From: Bacteroidota bacterium
Lineage (GTDB): Bacteria; Bacteroidota; Bacteroidia; Flavobacteriales_F; PHOS-HE28
Assembly (NCBI GenBank): GCA_023412755.1
Contig: JAEZCB010000156.1
Span: 1-9,270, forward strand
DNA length: 9,270 nt
Direction: 5' to 3'
The position numbers and the translations under genes are program-made. This document shows positions 6,948-9,270 of this stretch, one piece after another (the first letter of the stretch is position 1; each line of letters starts with the position of its first letter). The notes under the pieces were generated by a model that was not told the origin of the DNA, did not search any database, and saw only the letters and a list, made by a program, of their open reading frames with translations.

Positions 6948-6967
6948 GTACCACCGTTCGCTGTAAA

Positions 6968-8443
6968 ATGGCCGACATTCTAACGAAACGAGGAACGGAT
7001 CACGCGCAGTGGTACAACGATCTGGTGCTGAAGGCCGACCTGGCCGAACATAGCGACGTGCGCGGATGCATGGTGATCAAGCCCCATGGATATGCCATCT
7101 GGGAGAAGATGCAGGCCGCGCTGGATGGCATGTTCAAGGCCACAGGGCATGTGAATGCCTATTTCCCGCTCTTTATCCCGAAAAGTTATCTGGCAAAGGA
7201 GGCCGCCCATGTGGAAGGTTTCGCGAAGGAATGTGCGGTGGTGACCCACTACCGGCTCAAGAGCGATCCGGAACAGGGCGTGGTGGTGGATCCGGAAGCG
7301 AAGCTGGAGGAGGAACTCATTGTTCGCCCAACCAGCGAGACCATCATATGGAACACCTACCGCGGCTGGGTGAAGAGCTACCGCGATCTTCCTCTGTTGA
7401 TCAATCAATGGGCCAACGTGGTGCGTTGGGAGATGCGCACACGGCTCTTTCTGCGCACGGCCGAATTCCTCTGGCAGGAAGGCCATACTGCCCATGCCAC
7501 CAAGGAGGAGGCCATCGAGGAAACAGAGCGCATGCTGGATGTTTACGCGCGCTTCGCCGAGGAATGGCTGGCCATGCCTGTGATCAAAGGCATCAAAACA
7601 CCAAGTGAGCGTTTCGCTGGAGCGGAAGAGACCTATTGCATAGAGGCCATGATGCAGGATGGCAAGGCGCTGCAGGCTGGAACCTCGCATTTTCTGGGAC
7701 AGAATTTCGCCAGAGCGTTCGATGTCGTTTTCACCAACAAGGAGAATAAGCAGGAGCATGTCTGGGCCACAAGCTGGGGCGTGAGTACCCGCCTCATGGG
7801 TGCGCTGATCATGACACACAGTGATGACAATGGATTGGTGCTTCCACCGAAATTGGCGCCGGTTCAGGTGGTCATAGTGCCGATCGTGAAGAACGAGGAG
7901 CAGATGCAGGCCATCTCCAGCTACGTGGATCCGATCATCAAGCAATTGCGCGGGAAGGGAATTTCTGTGAAATTCGATGATGACGACAAAAAGAAGCCAG
8001 GCTGGAAGTTCGCCGAATACGAATTCAAAGGCTATCCGGTGCGTATCGCCGTAGGCCCAAGGGACATGGAGCATGGCACCGTGGAGGTGGCCCGCCGCGA
8101 TACGCTTGAGAAGCAGGTCATGCAAGCCACCGACCTGGCCGACAAGGTGGAGCACCTGCTGGAAGCGATCCAGGACAATCTCTACCAAAAGGCATTGGCC
8201 ATGCGGGAAGGATACACCCGCGTGGTGGATGGATACGCGGAATTCAAGGAAGCCATTGAGGAAGGTGGCTTCATACTTGCACATTGGGATGGTACTCCGG
8301 AAACGGAGACCAGGATAAAGGAGGAAACGAAGGCCACCATACGCTGCATTCCATTAGAGGATATGGCGGGCGGTGGAGCGGGTGCATGCATGGTGACCGG
8401 GAAGCCCAGCGCACGCCGTGTGATATTCGCAAGAGCATACTGA
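6968..8443 (+). CDS. proS: prolyl-tRNA synthetase, archaeal/eukaryotic-like class (ProS type 3)
   Basis: The enzyme charges tRNA-Pro with proline in the cytoplasm. At 491 residues it fits the shorter ProS class lacking the editing insertion of the E. coli type. Class II motifs are present: RPTSE at 120-124, motif 2 region VRWEMRTRLFLRTAEFLWQE at 152-171 followed by GHTAH, the GTSHFLGQNFARAF segment at 238-251, and motif 3 with GVSTRLMGALIMTHSDDNG (R275). An anticodon-binding domain starts near 300 (VVIVPI), and the C-terminal domain ends in the class-typical ARAY with a terminal Tyr. That domain has only two cysteines (C460, C474), fewer than the four zinc ligands known in some members. The ATG at 6968 is chosen because the family starts with a short polar stretch before TDHAQWYNDLV; an ATG at 6905 adds 21 unlike residues and would precede the predicted transcription start. 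The stop overlaps the next gene's ATG by one base. Confidence 0.96.
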   Translation: MADILTKRGTDHAQWYNDLVLKADLAEHSDVRGCMVIKPHGYAIWEKMQAALDGMFKATGHVNAYFPLFIPKSYLAKEAAHVEGFAKECAVVTHYRLKSDPEQGVVVDPEAKLEEELIVRPTSETIIWNTYRGWVKSYRDLPLLINQWANVVRWEMRTRLFLRTAEFLWQEGHTAHATKEEAIEETERMLDVYARFAEEWLAMPVIKGIKTPSERFAGAEETYCIEAMMQDGKALQAGTSHFLGQNFARAFDVVFTNKENKQEHVWATSWGVSTRLMGALIMTHSDDNGLVLPPKLAPVQVVIVPIVKNEEQMQAISSYVDPIIKQLRGKGISVKFDDDDKKKPGWKFAEYEFKGYPVRIAVGPRDMEHGTVEVARRDTLEKQVMQATDLADKVEHLLEAIQDNLYQKALAMREGYTRVVDGYAEFKEAIEEGGFILAHWDGTPETETRIKEETKATIRCIPLEDMAGGGAGACMVTGKPSARRVIFARAY

Positions 8444-9165
8444 TGAGTGAGGAGGAGAACACGGGAATGAAAGGTCCGGAGGAGCCCCGGCTGCCGAACA
8501 GGGATAAGATCCTCAATGTGTTGCGTACCAGGTCCAGCATGAAGCAGGACGTCTACCGCCGCACCATCTCCACCTTTGAGTTGCTCAAGGAACTGTTACA
8601 GGAGATCGCCGTGGACCTGGAGAAAGAGATCATCCAGCATGACAAGCGCATCACAGTGGGTTTTGTTGACAAGGGCGGTGCTTCCTGTGAATTAAAGGTG
8701 GCAGGTGATGTCATCATCTTCCACATGCACACCAATGTCTTCCGCCTGGATCAAAGCCACTGGCTCTGGAAGAGCGATTACCTGCAAGAGGATGATCTGC
8801 GTGGATTCTTCGGTTTGGTCAACATGTACAACTTCCTGTCGGATTCCTTCAAATACAACCGGGATCGCGATCTGGGCTACATGGTGGCCCGCCTCTTCCT
8901 GAATAAGGAGGGGCACTTCTTCGTGCAGGGAAAGCGGCAGCTGGACAGGCTCTACCGAGACCTTCCGGGCAATGAACTGGATCGCGAAAAGTTGAAGGAG
9001 CTCCTATATGCGGTGATAGAATACGTACTGGAGTTCGACCTGCTCGCACCACCCTACGATCAGGTGAATCAGGTGACCGTGGGGGAGATGTACGAGCTGA
9101 ATGCACCACAACTCAGCACAGGCAAACGCCTCGGCTTCCGATCACAGGCACAGATCGATCGGTGA
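8443..9165 (+). CDS. uncharacterised soluble protein coupled to proS
   Basis: I do not recognise a named family. The 240-residue protein has no signal peptide or membrane segment and should be cytoplasmic. Residues 1-22 are acidic and Pro-rich, probably disordered. Residues 33-70 are a long helix-like stretch (YRRTISTFELLKELLQEIA and onward). Residues 71-105 look like beta-strands, with VGFVDKGGASCELKVAGDVI and FHMHTNVFRL. Residues 118-165 are aromatic-rich (FFGLVNMYNFLSDSFKYNRD), and residues 181-202 form another Leu-rich helix. Codon use resembles that of proS. The start ATG shares its A with the proS TGA (TGATG), which suggests translational coupling. A second ATG at 8467 sits 11 bases after AGGAGG (8450-8455), a rare good ribosome site for this window, and could be the true start, shortening the protein by eight residues. 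Confidence 0.8.
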   Translation: MSEEENTGMKGPEEPRLPNRDKILNVLRTRSSMKQDVYRRTISTFELLKELLQEIAVDLEKEIIQHDKRITVGFVDKGGASCELKVAGDVIIFHMHTNVFRLDQSHWLWKSDYLQEDDLRGFFGLVNMYNFLSDSFKYNRDRDLGYMVARLFLNKEGHFFVQGKRQLDRLYRDLPGNELDREKLKELLYAVIEYVLEFDLLAPPYDQVNQVTVGEMYELNAPQLSTGKRLGFRSQAQIDR

Positions 9166-9170
9166 TATTG

Positions 9171-9200
9171 TTGGAGATCCATTCTCTCTTCATACATTTG
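9171..9200 (+). promoter_or_regulatory. Bacteroidota-type promoter for the tRNA gene
   Basis: TTG at 9171-9173 is followed by 19 bases and then TACATTTG at 9193-9200, an exact match to the Bacteroidota primary sigma consensus (TTG at -33, TAnnTTTG at -7). Transcription would start near 9206, about 34 bases before the tRNA. It is the strongest promoter in the window and lies just after the stop of the preceding gene. Confidence 0.78.
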
Positions 9201-9211
9201 CGCTCCCTTAA

Positions 9212-9225
9212 CGAGGCACCCCTCG
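9212..9225 (+). other. short hairpin in the tRNA leader
   Basis: CGAGG (9212-9216) pairs with CCTCG (9221-9225) around the loop CACC. No T-tract follows, so it is unlikely to terminate transcription. It lies between the predicted transcription start and the tRNA and could affect 5' processing, or be chance. Confidence 0.3.
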
Positions 9226-9239
9226 GCAGGGATCATGAT

Positions 9240-9270
9240 GGCCCGTTCGTCTAGGGGTTAGGACGCGTCC
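9240..9270 (+). tRNA. tRNA-Glu (5' portion, cut by window end)
   Basis: The first 31 bases of a tRNA are present: acceptor strand GGCCCGT (9240-9246), linker TC, D-stem GTCT (9249-9252) pairing with GGAC (9261-9264, one U-G pair), an 8-base D-loop AGGGGTTA, then position 26 and the 5' anticodon-stem strand CGTCC (9266-9270). The TTCGTCTAGGGGTTAGGAC segment is characteristic of bacterial tRNA-Glu. The anticodon begins about two bases past the window end, so identity rests on the D-arm. Confidence 0.85.

Noticed and set aside
6980..8284. 434-codon open frame on the minus strand opposite proS
   Set aside because: It lies wholly antisense to a certain gene, its product is His/Leu-rich without motifs, and long antisense frames are expected from biased codon use in GC-rich genes.
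1..9270. CRISPR array, insertion sequence, phage, toxin-antitoxin or defence system
   Set aside because: No regularly spaced direct repeats, transposase, integrase, or toxin-antitoxin-like gene pair is visible on either strand.

Overview
The window looks like a chromosomal segment of a Bacteroidota bacterium, most likely a moderately GC-rich Flavobacteriales relative. The evidence is a textbook Bacteroidota promoter (TTG, 19 bases, TAnnTTTG) before a tRNA, a small DUF5522-type cysteine protein, a PHP-type tyrosine phosphatase of the Bacteroidota surface-polysaccharide kind, an OmpP1/FadL-like barrel, and a ProS of the archaeal/eukaryotic-like class. Shine-Dalgarno sequences are weak or absent at most starts, as is usual in this phylum. 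Taxonomy is inferred from these traits and not from any search.

Layout. Positions 2-3004 (+ strand) form the end of a surface-polysaccharide block: the C-terminal three quarters of a UDP-N-acetylhexosamine 6-dehydrogenase (TviB/WbpO/WbpA type), dTDP-glucose 4,6-dehydratase (rfbB/rmlB), and a CpsB/YwqE-like PHP phosphatase that would act on a Wzc-type tyrosine kinase. Two of the products make activated sugars and the third probably controls polymer length or export. The block meets, tail to tail and 7 bases away, a 68-residue DUF5522-like protein on the minus strand (3012-3218). A 183-base gap then precedes a secreted glucosaminidase with two LysM domains (3402-4352, +).

That gene ends only 2 bases from a minus-strand pair. 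The pair is a Gly/Tyr/Trp/Met-rich lipoprotein (5851-6861, upstream) and an OmpP1/FadL-like outer-membrane barrel (4355-5824, downstream), 26 bases apart and probably co-transcribed. A 106-base divergent region holds two facing TAnnTTTG boxes and leads to proS (6968-8443, +). The proS stop codon overlaps the start of an unrecognised conserved-looking 240-residue cytoplasmic protein (8443-9165). The window ends inside a tRNA gene (tRNA-Glu by its D-arm) driven by the best promoter in the window.

No phage, insertion sequence, CRISPR array, toxin-antitoxin pair or defence system is visible. The window is mostly ordinary envelope and housekeeping DNA. The least explained items are the low-complexity lipoprotein next to the barrel, the protein coupled to proS, and the facing promoter boxes.
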